Positions 46,795 to 55,951 of a stretch of 64,000 bases of DNA are shown piece by piece. The DNA comes from Aureococcus anophagefferens (taxonomy: Eukaryota > Sar > Pelagophyceae > Pelagomonadales > Pelagomonadaceae). Position numbers and translations under genes: made by a program. The stretch covers positions 1,944,747 to 2,008,746 of the forward strand of contig NW_008705561.1 in NCBI RefSeq assembly GCF_000186865.1. Reading direction: 5' to 3'. How positions within the stretch are numbered: the first letter of the stretch is position 1; each line of letters starts with the position of its first letter. The notes under the pieces are model-generated. The model was not told the origin of the DNA. It ran no database searches and was given only the letters and a program-made list of their open reading frames with translations.

Positions 46795-49700
46795 ATGTTT
46801 GGCCAAAACAGCGGCAGCGGCGGCGGCTTCGGCGGCGGCGGCGGCGGCTTCGGCGGCGGCGGCTTCGGCGCCGGCGCCGGGGCGAACCCGAACGCGACGC
46901 CCTGGTCGCCGAACACGCCCTTCGGCGGCGGCGGCGCGCCCGCGCCCGCGCAGACTCCTTTTGGCGGCGGCGGCGCGTCCTTCGGCGGCGCGGCGACGCC
47001 CTTCGGCGGCGGCGCCGCGGCCGCGACGCCCTTCGGCGGCGCCGCCGCGAGCGCCGCGCCCGCGTTCGGCGCCGCGGCCCCGGCGGCGACGCCCTTCGGC
47101 GGCGGCGGATCGTCGTTCGGCGGCTCCGGCGGCGGCGCGGCGACGTTCGGCTCGCCGGCGGCGTCGACGCCCTTCGGCGGCGGCGGCGCGCCGGCCGCGT
47201 CGTCGACCTTTGGCGGCGGGTCGGGCGGCGCGTCGTCGTCCTTCGGCGGCGGCGCGAGCGGCGGCTTCGGAGGCGGCGGCGGCGCCTTCGGCGGCGGGAG
47301 CGGTACCTTCGGCGGCAGCGGCGCCGCGAGCACGACGAGCAGCACGCCGTTCGGAGGCGGCGGGAGCAGCACCTTCGGCGGCGGCGGGAGCAGCACCTTC
47401 GGCGGCGGCGTGGGCGCGTCCGGCGGCGCGCCGTTCGGAGGCGGCGCGAGCACCTTCGGCGGCGGCGGCGGAAGCGGCACCTTCGGCGGCGGCGCGAGCA
47501 CGACGAGCAGCACGCCCTTTGGAGGCGGCGCGAGCAGCACCTTCGGCGGCGGCGGCGCGAGCACGACGAGCGGCGCTCCCTTAGGCGGCGGCGGGGCCGG
47601 CTCGAGCGGCGCCTTCGGAGGCGGCGGCGGCGCGAGCAGCGCCTTCGGCGGCGGCGGCGGCGCGAGCAGCACCTTCGGCGGCGGCGGCGCGTTCGGCGGC
47701 GGCGACGCCGGCGCCGCGAAGAAGGGCGCGCCGAGCGCGTTCGGCGGCGGCGGCGCGTTCGGCGGCGACAAGGAGTCGAAGAAGGGCGGCGGCAAGGCCG
47801 CCGCAGCCAAGACGCCGTTCAAGGCCGGCGGCGGCGCGGAGCGGGGCCGGTCGCGGGAGCGCGGCGGCCGCGGCGCGGGCGCCGGCGCGCGCGACGGCAG
47901 CGGCGGCCGCGGCGGCGGCGACCGGGCCGGGTCGTCGTCGTCCGCGTCGGTCAAGGTCTCGGGCCTGCCCCTCGACGTCGGCGAGGACGCCCTGCGCGCG
48001 ACCTTCGGCGCCTTCGGCGCCGTCAAGTCGACGCGCGTCGCGCGCCAGGCGTCGACGGGCCACAGCCGCGGGACCGGTTTCGTGAACTTCGAGAGCGCCG
48101 ACGCGGCGCGCGAGGCCGCGGCGGCGCTCGACGGCACGGACGCCTTCCACAAGGGCAAGGCCATCCACTGCGCGCTCCAGGCCGCGCGGCCCGCGCCCGA
48201 CGCCGGCGGCAAGGGCGCGCCGGGCGGCAAGGGCGGCAAGGGCGCGGCGTCGGCGGGCAAGGGCGCGCCGGCGGCCGCCGGCGGCCTCTTCTGCGTCAAG
48301 GTCGCGGGCCTCGGGTCCGAGCTGACCGACGAGGCCTTCAGCGCCGCCGTCGCGCCTTTGGAGGGCCTGCGGTCCGTGCGCGTGCTCCGGGACCCGCGCG
48401 GCGCCGCGCTCTACGGCTACGCGAACTTTGGGTCGCGCAAAGAGGCCGACGCCGCGTGCCGCGAGCTCAAGCGGTCCGCGGCCTTTGGCGGCACGCCCAT
48501 CTGCACGGTCAAGGAGAGCCGCGAGAAGCCGTCCGACGCCGGCCGGAGCCTGTCGCCGCCCAAGGCCGCGCCGAGGCCCGCGGCGCCGAAGAAGGCCGCC
48601 GCGGGCCCGCCGCGCGCGGTCCTCGTCGCCAAGGGCGCGCCCAAGGACGAGCGGTCCCTCAAGTCCGTCTTCGAGTCCTTCGGCGCCGTCGAATCCTGCC
48701 ACGTGTCCGAGGCGGCGACCTACGTGCTCTTCGAGGACGCGGACGCGGCCGCGCTCGCCGCGCGCGAGATGTCCGGCATCGACGCGTTCATGGCCGGCGC
48801 GCTCGAGTGCGCCGTCGGCGCGCCGCCGGGCGCGAACGCCCCCGCGAAGGCGCCCCAGTTCGCCGGCGCCAAGGTCTGGACGCGCGAGGCGGCGCCGCCG
48901 CCGAAGGAGGCGCCGAAGCCAAAGCCCGCGGAGCGCGCGGACCTGAAGGCGCGGAACGCGGAGCGCTTCGCCGCGCACGACATCTCGAAAACGCCCGCGC
49001 GGCCCCGGAGCCCGCGGAGCCGGAGCCCGGCCAAAATCGTCCAGCAGGAGGCCGGCGCCGCGGACGATCTGGTCGGCGCGTGCCTCCAGTTCTGCCCCCA
49101 GGACGAGATCGACGAGCGCGTCCGCTTCAAGGAGCTCGACAAGTACGAGAAGCCGCCGGGCCACGAGGCCATGGACGACGACGAGCTCGCGCGGCGGGCG
49201 ATCCCCTACGCCATGAAGAAGTACAAGCGCTCCGCCGCGGGCGACGTCCAGTCCGTGCCCGAGATCGTGAGGCCGCCGGACGTGCTCTTCGCGGCGTTCG
49301 AGCACCTCGCGGCCCACGTCATCGACGACGCGGCGCCGGGCGACTCCGAGGACGACCAGATGACGCGCTACATCTTCCTCTGGAACCGCTTCCGCGCCAT
49401 CCGCAAGGACTTCATCCTGCAAAACTACACGACGGGCGGCAACGTCGACGCGCGCGTCGTCCGCGTCTTCGAGGGCATGGCGCGCTACTTCATCGGCATC
49501 GAGCAGCAGCTCTCGGGCCACCCGGAGTGGCGCGAGGGCATCGCCCACGGCAAGCACAACGCCGAGAGCCTGTCGGAGACGCTGTCCGCGCTCCTCGCGT
49601 TCTACGAGATGGGCAAGCACGCGGCCGACGCGGGCGACGTGCTCCGCAACGAGCCCGAGTTCACGCAGTACTGGCTCATCTATTTCCTGGACCAGGAGCA

Positions 49701-51744
49701 GGGCGCCGAGGCGGGCCGGCTGCTGACGGTGCTCGCGCTGAAGCGGCCCCTGCTCCGCGAGTCCGACGCTGTGCGGCGCGCCGCGGAGATCAAGCGCTGC
49801 CGCGAGGAGCGCAACTACGCGCGCTTCTTCGGGCTCGTGCGCGAGGCGCCCTACCTCGTGCGCTGCCTCGCCGTCGCCCAGTACGCCGACGGCATGCGTC
49901 TGGACGCGCTCGAGGTCATGGGCAAGGCCTACGTCAAGTCGGAGCCGTACCCCGCGGGCGAGCTCGCCGACCTGCTGTGCCTCTCGGGGCCCGAGGAGGC
50001 GCGGCGGCGCGCCGTGGACTACGGCTACAGCGTCGACGCCCAGGGCGACGTCCTCTTCGCGGCGACGGGCGCCGACGTCGACCTGGACGCGTTCGGCGAC
50101 GGCGGCGGCTCGAAACGAGCGCCGCTCTTCGGAGCCCAGGACCTCGGCGCGGCCGTGCGCACGCCGCGGGGCGAGGCGGACCCGGAGGCCGCGGCGAAGG
50201 AGCGCGAAATGCTCGCCGCGCGCGAGGCCGCGCGGCGCGAGGCCGCGGAGCAGGCCGCGCGCGACGCCGACGCGGCGCGGAAGAAGGCCGCGGCGGACGC
50301 CGAGGAGGCGCGGCTCCGGCGCGAGCTCGTCGCCAAGCAGGAGGCCGCCGCCGCCGAGGCCGCGCGCCAGCGCGAGGCCGCGCGCCTCGCCGCGGAGCAG
50401 GCCGCCGCCGAGAAGGCCGCCGCGGAGAAGGCCGCGGCCGAGGAGGCCGCGCGGGTGAGAGCGTTGGAGGAAGAGGCCCGGCGGCGCCGCGAGGAGGCCG
50501 AGGCGCGGCGCCGAGCCGCCGAGCAGGCCGCCGCCGAGGAGGCCGCGCGCCGCGAGGCCGCGCGCCTCGCGCTCATCGAGGAGCGGCGCAGGAGGACGGC
50601 CGAGGCCGAGGCGCGCGCGGAGGCGCGCGCGGCGGAGGCGCGCGACGCGCGGAACGCCGCGGCGGCCGCGCGGCACCACGCGGTCGCGACGTTCCGGCGC
50701 CTCGTGCGCCGCTGCGCCGCGAGGAAGCGCGGCCGCGCCGCGGACGCGAGGAAGCGCGCCGCGGTCTACCTGCGGCTCTGGCGGTATCGCGCGGCCGCGA
50801 GGCACGCGGCGCGGCTCCGCTACCTGCGCGTGCTCCAGTCCTTTTCGCGCTGGCGCGACACGGCCCTGGCCCCGTCGCCCTTCCCGGACTACGCCGCGCG
50901 CGCGCCGCCGACCGCGGCGGCGCGCTCGACGTCGCCGGCGCCGCGGTTCGCGGCGTTCCGCGACCTCGGCGCGGCCGCGGAGCGCGCGACGAGCGACCTC
51001 GCGGACACGCTCGCGCGCCTCTGCCGGCCGCGCGTCGACGCGCGCCGGGCCGTCGCGGCGGCGGCGCCTCCGGGCCCGTCGGCCTGGGCGCTGGCGCTCG
51101 TGGGCGCCGCGGGCGACGGCCTGCTCGACGCCGTCGCGGCCGCGCTCGACGACGGCGGCCCCCGGAAGCGGGCGCGGGACTGCGAGGTCACGGTGCTGCG
51201 TTTCGATAGCGTGGCCGCGGCGCCGCTCCCCGCCGTCGACGGGTTGCTGGTCGTCGCGTCGAAAGACCGCGCGGAGGACGCGGCCGCGGTCCTCGACGCG
51301 CACTTCATCGGCCGGGAAGCTATGGCGCCCTGCGCCGTGCTCCACGACGGCGCCGACGGCCCGCCGGCGCCGCTCCTCGACGAGCTCCGGGGCCGCGTCG
51401 GCGCGTGCTCGCACGCGGCGACGGCGAAGCGGTCGATGGCGCTCGGAGGCGACGTGGCCCGGTGCCTCGCGTTCCTCGCGGCGCGAAGACCGCCGCGGCC
51501 CCTGGCGCCGCCGGCGACCCGGGCCGTCGCGGCGCGCGTCGTCGCGACGCCGCCGAAGCGGCCCGACGTCGCGGCGATCAAGCGCGCGCGCGCGGCGCTC
51601 GCGCTCGCGAACGCGCGGCCCGCGCCGGCGCCGGCGGAGGGGCCCGCGAAGCGCTCCCGCATCGACCGCGCCGTCGTCGCCGAGGCCCAGGCGAGCGACG
51701 ACTTCTCGTCCTGGCTCGCGGGGGTCGTGGGGGGGGACGCCTAA
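46795..51744 (+). CDS. SAC3/GANP-type TREX-2 scaffold with FG repeats and three RRMs
   Basis: 1,649 residues, one exon. N-terminal Gly/Phe repeats (~1-355; 'PFGGGG', 'TFGGG') like nucleoporin FG domains; three RRM folds (~383-465, 497-575, 605-678); SAC3/GANP domain (~755-1070) starting 'GACLQFCPQDEIDERVR' and including 'RYIFLWNRFRAIRKDFILQNY' in part and 'EFTQYWLIYFLD'; a long Ala/Arg/Glu coiled coil (~1130-1300); and a C-terminal region ending in a short basic KRSRIDR motif. Human GANP has FG repeats, an RRM-like domain and SAC3 in this order. The protein would couple mRNA export to nuclear pores. Three RRMs rather than one is unusual. Confidence 0.9.
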   Translation: MFGQNSGSGGGFGGGGGGFGGGGFGAGAGANPNATPWSPNTPFGGGGAPAPAQTPFGGGGASFGGAATPFGGGAAAATPFGGAAASAAPAFGAAAPAATPFGGGGSSFGGSGGGAATFGSPAASTPFGGGGAPAASSTFGGGSGGASSSFGGGASGGFGGGGGAFGGGSGTFGGSGAASTTSSTPFGGGGSSTFGGGGSSTFGGGVGASGGAPFGGGASTFGGGGGSGTFGGGASTTSSTPFGGGASSTFGGGGASTTSGAPLGGGGAGSSGAFGGGGGASSAFGGGGGASSTFGGGGAFGGGDAGAAKKGAPSAFGGGGAFGGDKESKKGGGKAAAAKTPFKAGGGAERGRSRERGGRGAGAGARDGSGGRGGGDRAGSSSSASVKVSGLPLDVGEDALRATFGAFGAVKSTRVARQASTGHSRGTGFVNFESADAAREAAAALDGTDAFHKGKAIHCALQAARPAPDAGGKGAPGGKGGKGAASAGKGAPAAAGGLFCVKVAGLGSELTDEAFSAAVAPLEGLRSVRVLRDPRGAALYGYANFGSRKEADAACRELKRSAAFGGTPICTVKESREKPSDAGRSLSPPKAAPRPAAPKKAAAGPPRAVLVAKGAPKDERSLKSVFESFGAVESCHVSEAATYVLFEDADAAALAAREMSGIDAFMAGALECAVGAPPGANAPAKAPQFAGAKVWTREAAPPPKEAPKPKPAERADLKARNAERFAAHDISKTPARPRSPRSRSPAKIVQQEAGAADDLVGACLQFCPQDEIDERVRFKELDKYEKPPGHEAMDDDELARRAIPYAMKKYKRSAAGDVQSVPEIVRPPDVLFAAFEHLAAHVIDDAAPGDSEDDQMTRYIFLWNRFRAIRKDFILQNYTTGGNVDARVVRVFEGMARYFIGIEQQLSGHPEWREGIAHGKHNAESLSETLSALLAFYEMGKHAADAGDVLRNEPEFTQYWLIYFLDQEQGAEAGRLLTVLALKRPLLRESDAVRRAAEIKRCREERNYARFFGLVREAPYLVRCLAVAQYADGMRLDALEVMGKAYVKSEPYPAGELADLLCLSGPEEARRRAVDYGYSVDAQGDVLFAATGADVDLDAFGDGGGSKRAPLFGAQDLGAAVRTPRGEADPEAAAKEREMLAAREAARREAAEQAARDADAARKKAAADAEEARLRRELVAKQEAAAAEAARQREAARLAAEQAAAEKAAAEKAAAEEAARVRALEEEARRRREEAEARRRAAEQAAAEEAARREAARLALIEERRRRTAEAEARAEARAAEARDARNAAAAARHHAVATFRRLVRRCAARKRGRAADARKRAAVYLRLWRYRAAARHAARLRYLRVLQSFSRWRDTALAPSPFPDYAARAPPTAAARSTSPAPRFAAFRDLGAAAERATSDLADTLARLCRPRVDARRAVAAAAPPGPSAWALALVGAAGDGLLDAVAAALDDGGPRKRARDCEVTVLRFDSVAAAPLPAVDGLLVVASKDRAEDAAAVLDAHFIGREAMAPCAVLHDGADGPPAPLLDELRGRVGACSHAATAKRSMALGGDVARCLAFLAARRPPRPLAPPATRAVAARVVATPPKRPDVAAIKRARAALALANARPAPAPAEGPAKRSRIDRAVVAEAQASDDFSSWLAGVVGGDA

Positions 51745-51754
51745 CTTTTACGAC

Positions 51755-52447
51755 TCAGGAGCCGCCTCGCGGCGAGACGAAGGTCGCGACGACGGCGTAG
51801 ATTTCCTGGGGCAGCGCGCCGGGCGCGAAGCACTTGGAGACGACGTTGGTGATGAGGCGCGCGTGGTGCTTCGCGTATTCGTCGAAGCCTTTGGCTTTCC
51901 GGACCTTGTCCACGAGCGCCCAGCAGGATTTGAAAGCGGGCGTGTCCTCGCGCCGCGCAACGTTCGTCGTCACCAGTGCTGCACCCGCGCGTAGAAGCAA
52001 TGGTAACAGTCGCCGCCGTCCATGATGAAGGGCGATTGCGAACAAAAAAAAGTGAGGGGTGTCTTTCATTACGGTGTCAGTACAGTGTACGTTGGCTCCG
52101 GCCCCGATGAGTCTCTTCGCTGCCGCTAAGAGGTCCTTCTTTGCCGCTAAGGCATTCGGCCCAAGGATCTCCCACCGGGGAGATTGCACCAAATAAAAGA
52201 GAGCGGGGGTAAACCCGTGATCGCTGTCAGGGTCAGCGCCTGCCGCGAGGAGTATCTCGAGGATCTCGAAATTACCTTGGTAACAGGCGCGGCAAAGTGC
52301 GCTCATGCGAGGCGGGGCGGCTTCGTTCGGGTCGACTCCGCTTGCGAGCAACTCTCGGACCACCCGCACGTTGCCTTCGAACGCGGCTTCGCACAACTGC
52401 CACGCTGGTGTAAATGTTGTTGTTTGTGTAGCCGCGTCCCAATCCAT
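51755..52447 (-). CDS. Ankyrin-repeat protein
   Basis: 230 residues from the ATG at 52447 (MDWDAATQTT). About three ankyrin repeats: 'LCEAAFEGNVRVVRELLASGVDPNE', 'ALCRACYQGNFEILEILLAAGADPD' (each in part) and 'AKRLIGAGANVHC'. A helical C-terminal part ends 'EIYAVVATFVSPRGGS'. Its sequence is visibly less GC-rich than its neighbours. Interaction partner unknown. The 324 bases upstream, to 52771, show nothing I can name. Confidence 0.8.
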   Translation of the reverse strand: MDWDAATQTTTFTPAWQLCEAAFEGNVRVVRELLASGVDPNEAAPPRMSALCRACYQGNFEILEILLAAGADPDSDHGFTPALFYLVQSPRWEILGPNALAAKKDLLAAAKRLIGAGANVHCTDTVMKDTPHFFLFAIALHHGRRRLLPLLLRAGAALVTTNVARREDTPAFKSCWALVDKVRKAKGFDEYAKHHARLITNVVSKCFAPGALPQEIYAVVATFVSPRGGS

Positions 52448-52771
52448 CGCGGCCCCCCCGAATGCGGCGGCGGCGGCGACGCGGCGACGGGCGTGCGGCG
52501 GTTTTGGGGGGTCTGCGACGGCGCGCAGGGTCGGATGCGCAGAGTCTGCAGCGCTCGCAGGGGCGGAGGTCAATCTTGCCGGCAAGTGCCGTGCAACGCG
52601 TTCGTGGCTCTCGAAGATGGCTCTCGAGCCGGAGAGCTTCGGCTGCCGGCACGGCCGTGGCAGCTCGCCGAATTTTAGAGACTCAGGGTGTCAAGTGGCC
52701 CACTGTGGGAGGCGTCCAGGGGTTGAGTCCACATAGTGGCTCAATATACCCGTCACCAAGCTGTTCGCTCC

Positions 52772-53458
52772 TTACGAAGCCCCGGCGGCCTTGTCCTGCT
52801 CCGCCGCGACGACGAGGCCCGTGAGCTTCTCCTCGGCCCAGTGCCTCCACTCGCGGAAGTTCACCTTGCCGTTCTTGTTCGCGTCGATCTCGGTCCAGCA
52901 CGCCATGGCTTGGTCCTTGGTCAGGCCGTGCTGCAGGAGGAAGCGCCGCACGTCGGCCTTGGACAGCTGGCGCTCGCGGTCGCCGTCGGCGAGATCCATC
53001 TCCTTGAAGCTCGTGCGCACGAGTTCGACGGTCTCCTTCATGATGTAGTGGTCGAACTTGGCCACGGTGAGGCGACCGCTGCCCATGTCGTCCATGGCCT
53101 TGAAGCTCGCGGAGGCCTCCTCCCAGGTGGCCCCGCGCGCGACCATGGTCGTGATGTACTCGCGGCGGCTGATCGAGTGGTCGCCCTCCTCGTCCAAGGA
53201 ATCGAATATTGCGCGCAGCGCGACAGCGCGATCGTCCCTCGACAGGGGCTCGTCGAGCACGGCGGCCTTCCAGTCCGATTCCACTTCCCCGGCGTCCGGA
53301 TCGGCGGCCGAGGCCTTGGCGGCGGCGCGCTCCTTGTCGTTGAGCTTCTGGCTGACTTGGGAGATGGTGAGCGTTTCCGTGTCGGACGCGTACGCGCTGG
53401 AGACCAAGGCGACGAGCTGGTCCTTCGTGTAGCCCTTGGTGCTCGCAGCGGCGCCCAT
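52772..53458 (-). CDS. EF-hand protein with predicted N-myristoylation
   Basis: 228 residues from the ATG at 53458. MGAAASTK fits an N-myristoylation signal (Gly2, Ser6). Four EF-hand positions are visible; the last, 'DANKNGKVNFREW', is canonical, the others ('DEEGDHSISRREY', 'DDMGSGRLTVAKF', 'DLADGDRERQLSKADV') are degenerate or stretched. Likely a membrane-associated calcium sensor. Confidence 0.85.
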   Translation of the reverse strand: MGAAASTKGYTKDQLVALVSSAYASDTETLTISQVSQKLNDKERAAAKASAADPDAGEVESDWKAAVLDEPLSRDDRAVALRAIFDSLDEEGDHSISRREYITTMVARGATWEEASASFKAMDDMGSGRLTVAKFDHYIMKETVELVRTSFKEMDLADGDRERQLSKADVRRFLLQHGLTKDQAMACWTEIDANKNGKVNFREWRHWAEEKLTGLVVAAEQDKAAGAS

Positions 53459-53592
53459 CGTGTGTCGAGTCGGCGCTGCGAGCTCGGTGCGAGAGGGCAA
53501 GGGCAGCCTAGAAGCGGGCAGGCTGGTTGACCTTGCAGCATCATCGGTAAAAAAACACATTGACAATGCGCAGCATGCCCATCTTCCACTGG

Positions 53593-53668
53593 TGAATCCC
53601 ATGGCTCCCGCGTCCTGCCCTCGGGAGTCCTACGTTTAGAGTCGCATCACGGTGAATCCCATGGCGCC
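53593..53668 (+). repeat. Duplicated start region with a 12-codon upstream ORF
   Basis: gtgaatcccatggctcc (near 53592) and gtgaatcccatggcgcc (near 53652) are 60 bases apart. The upstream ATG (53601) opens a 12-codon frame, MAPASCPRESYV, that stops at 53637-53639, 22 bases before the main ATG at 53661. Confidence 0.85.
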
Positions 53669-54431
53669 CAGCGGGGGCCCCCAGGCCATCGACATGCAGC
53701 CCAGCGCCGAGGCCGTGCCCATCCGGCCGGTGATGGCCGAGCCCATCGAGGTCCACATGCTGGGCCTCGGCGTCGTGGGCATCGTGCGGGACCAGCACGC
53801 GGCGAAGCTGGCGAAGCGCGTGCTGTTCCTGAGCCAGGTATTGGTCGGCATCCAGCTCGTCCTCGCCGTCGTCGCCATCGTGCGGAACCACGGCATCTTG
53901 TTCGTGCTCGTGGGACTGTTCTTCAACCTGATCCACCCGACGTGCGGCTACTTCGGCGTGCGGAAGAAGGACAGCGGCCTTTTATGCCTTTTTTGCAGCT
54001 ACGGCATGGCCCAGGCGGCGGCCGACGCGATCGTGGCGTGCACGTTCATCGTCGACGCGACCCAGGCGGAGACGTACCGGCGGCGGGTCGCGTCGGGCTG
54101 CATCGCCGGCTACTACGCCGTGCAGGGCGTCGTCCACCTCGCGGTCTTCCACTGGGGCAACAAGCTCTACAACAACCGCAACTACATCGAGGGCGGGAGG
54201 AGGCAGATCACGCCCGTGGGGCGGCGGCCGCCGCCCGCGGAGCCCTTCCCCGTCGCGACGGCGTTCCCCGTCGACGAGGTCGCCGCGGTGCTCGTGCCGG
54301 ACACGCCGCGCGGCGACGACGGCGCGCTGAGCGACGCGCCGAGCGACGCGCCGTCGGCGCACGTCGGCAGTCGGACGCTCGACGACGACCTCGAGGCCGC
54401 GCCCGTCGTCGAGGACTTCCTAAAGGGCTAG
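53661..54431 (+). CDS. Four-TM hypothetical membrane protein
   Basis: 256 residues. Four hydrophobic helices, for example 'LVGIQLVLAVVAIV', 'GILFVLVGLFFNLIHPTCGYFG', 'QAAADAIVACTFIVDA' and 'YYAVQGVVHLAVF'; short basic loops; a disordered acidic C-terminus ending EDFLKG. Similar four-TM proteins are common in stramenopiles without known function. Its TAG overlaps the stop of the convergent gene in a CTAG. Confidence 0.65.
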   Translation: MAPSGGPQAIDMQPSAEAVPIRPVMAEPIEVHMLGLGVVGIVRDQHAAKLAKRVLFLSQVLVGIQLVLAVVAIVRNHGILFVLVGLFFNLIHPTCGYFGVRKKDSGLLCLFCSYGMAQAAADAIVACTFIVDATQAETYRRRVASGCIAGYYAVQGVVHLAVFHWGNKLYNNRNYIEGGRRQITPVGRRPPPAEPFPVATAFPVDEVAAVLVPDTPRGDDGALSDAPSDAPSAHVGSRTLDDDLEAAPVVEDFLKG

Positions 54432-55696
54432 AGCGCGGACCCCCGGGGCGCCTTGTCGACCGCGTCGTCGAAGAACGCGTCGACCGCCGCCGTGTACCGC
54501 GCCCGGTAGAAGTCGAAATGGCGGCAGTGGGGGCTCTTCTCGAAGACGACCGTCTCGATGGGCAGGCTCGCGAAGCACCGCAGCAGCGTGATGAACGCGT
54601 CGATGGACGGCTTCCGGATGAGCGCGTCCTCCGCGCCGTGGACGAAGAGGTAGCGGCAGTAGGGCGGCAGGTCGCTGCAGAGCCGCTCGAGCCCCCGCGT
54701 CTGGATCCGCAGCACCGCTCCGTCGTCGGCGCGGACGACGCGCGCGACGCAGGCGCCGAACGCGGGCCCGTCGACGGCCTTGGCGAACGTCAGGCCCGCC
54801 TTCGTGCCGCGAAATAAATTCTTGACCATGCCGCCGATGGCGTCGATCATCATGTCCTCGTCGCCGTGCATGTCGGCCGCGCTGTCGAAGACGCAGCCCC
54901 GGAGCCGCTTCTTGAACTCCGGCGACGCCTCGATGAGCCGCCCCAGCGCGGACGCGCCGTTGTTCGAGAACGCGTGGCAAAGCACGTGGTGCGCGCCCGC
55001 GCATTTCGCGACGACGTCGTCGATCTGCGCCTCCGCGGCGCCCCGGAGCGCCGGGGGCGCGAACGCGGGCGTCACGGCGACGACGCGCCGCCACCGCGGC
55101 CGCGCTGTCGCGTAGTGGTCCACGACGCCCTGGAGCTCGGGCAGCGACGAGCCGCCGAAGCCCAGGATGACGACGGCGACGGGCGCGGCGTCCTCCGGCG
55201 CCGCGGACGCGGCCACCCTAAACCCGGACCGCGCGGACGACGCGAAGGCGAGCGCCGACGCGCACAGCGCGCCGACGGCGTCGTCCGCGTCGACGCGCGC
55301 CGCCAACGCTTCGCAGATGGGCAGCAGGTGCGTCCCCTTGCACACGGCGGCGACGCAGCACTCGCCCGCGAGCTCCGGCGTCACGTCGCCTCTCTCCGCC
55401 GCTTCGAGCCGCGCGAGGACCGCGGCGCCGTCGGCGTCGTCGTCGGGGGCGAGGAGTTTGGGGTTCCAGGTGCTCCAGCCCGCCGCGTAGCCCTCGCCGC
55501 GGGGCGTGCACCGGACGCGCGTCTTGCGGCCCTCGAGCTCGACGGCGCCGTCGACATCGACGGCCACGGCCGCGCCAAAGGGCACGAGGCCCACGGGCGC
55601 CGACGTCAGCGACGGCGCCGCGCGGAGCTTCAGGCCGCGCCGGGCGACGACGCGGTGGAGCGTGCCGGACGAGGCCACTTCGTCCAGGGCAGCCAT
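54428..55696 (-). CDS. TMEM53/DUF829-type alpha/beta hydrolase
   Basis: 422 residues from the ATG at 55696. An N-terminal SH3-like region (~10-85, 'RGLKLRAAPSLTSAPVG') precedes an alpha/beta-hydrolase fold: 'VVILGFGGS', nucleophile region 'HVLCHAFSNNGASALGRL', acid 'FVHGAEDALI', and 'SPHCRHF' for the His. These are the TMEM53/DUF829 signatures; TMEM53 proteins are thought to act at the nuclear envelope, but the substrate is unknown. The SH3-like N-terminus is not typical of the family. Confidence 0.75.
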   Translation of the reverse strand: MAALDEVASSGTLHRVVARRGLKLRAAPSLTSAPVGLVPFGAAVAVDVDGAVELEGRKTRVRCTPRGEGYAAGWSTWNPKLLAPDDDADGAAVLARLEAAERGDVTPELAGECCVAAVCKGTHLLPICEALAARVDADDAVGALCASALAFASSARSGFRVAASAAPEDAAPVAVVILGFGGSSLPELQGVVDHYATARPRWRRVVAVTPAFAPPALRGAAEAQIDDVVAKCAGAHHVLCHAFSNNGASALGRLIEASPEFKKRLRGCVFDSAADMHGDEDMMIDAIGGMVKNLFRGTKAGLTFAKAVDGPAFGACVARVVRADDGAVLRIQTRGLERLCSDLPPYCRYLFVHGAEDALIRKPSIDAFITLLRCFASLPIETVVFEKSPHCRHFDFYRARYTAAVDAFFDDAVDKAPRGSAL

Positions 55697-55951
55697 AGCC
55701 GAGTGATGACCGGGCAAGAAGTTGACTTTGGCCGGGGTCGTCGTTGACGAGCGAGCTCGACATCGATTGCTCCCGCCCGCTCGAGGCGGCCCTGTGTACG
55801 AAAACGCCGACGGCCCCCGGCGCCACGAGCGTAGCCATTCGTGCTATTCTGCCCGGGCACCACCCCTGACGAAAAAAATCTGCGCGAAGCCCCGAAAAAA
55901 CGACCGCGCGAACCCCAAACAAGTCGCGCGCAAAAATCAGCATGGCGGGGA

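Noticed and set aside
46740..51209. Out-of-frame plus-strand open frame of 1,489 codons
   Set aside because: Overlaps GANP in another frame and is almost entirely Arg; the GANP frame has the domains.
53652..53660. GTG start for the four-TM protein
   Set aside because: The frame opens at a GTG (53652), but eukaryotic initiation there is unlikely with an ATG nine bases on.
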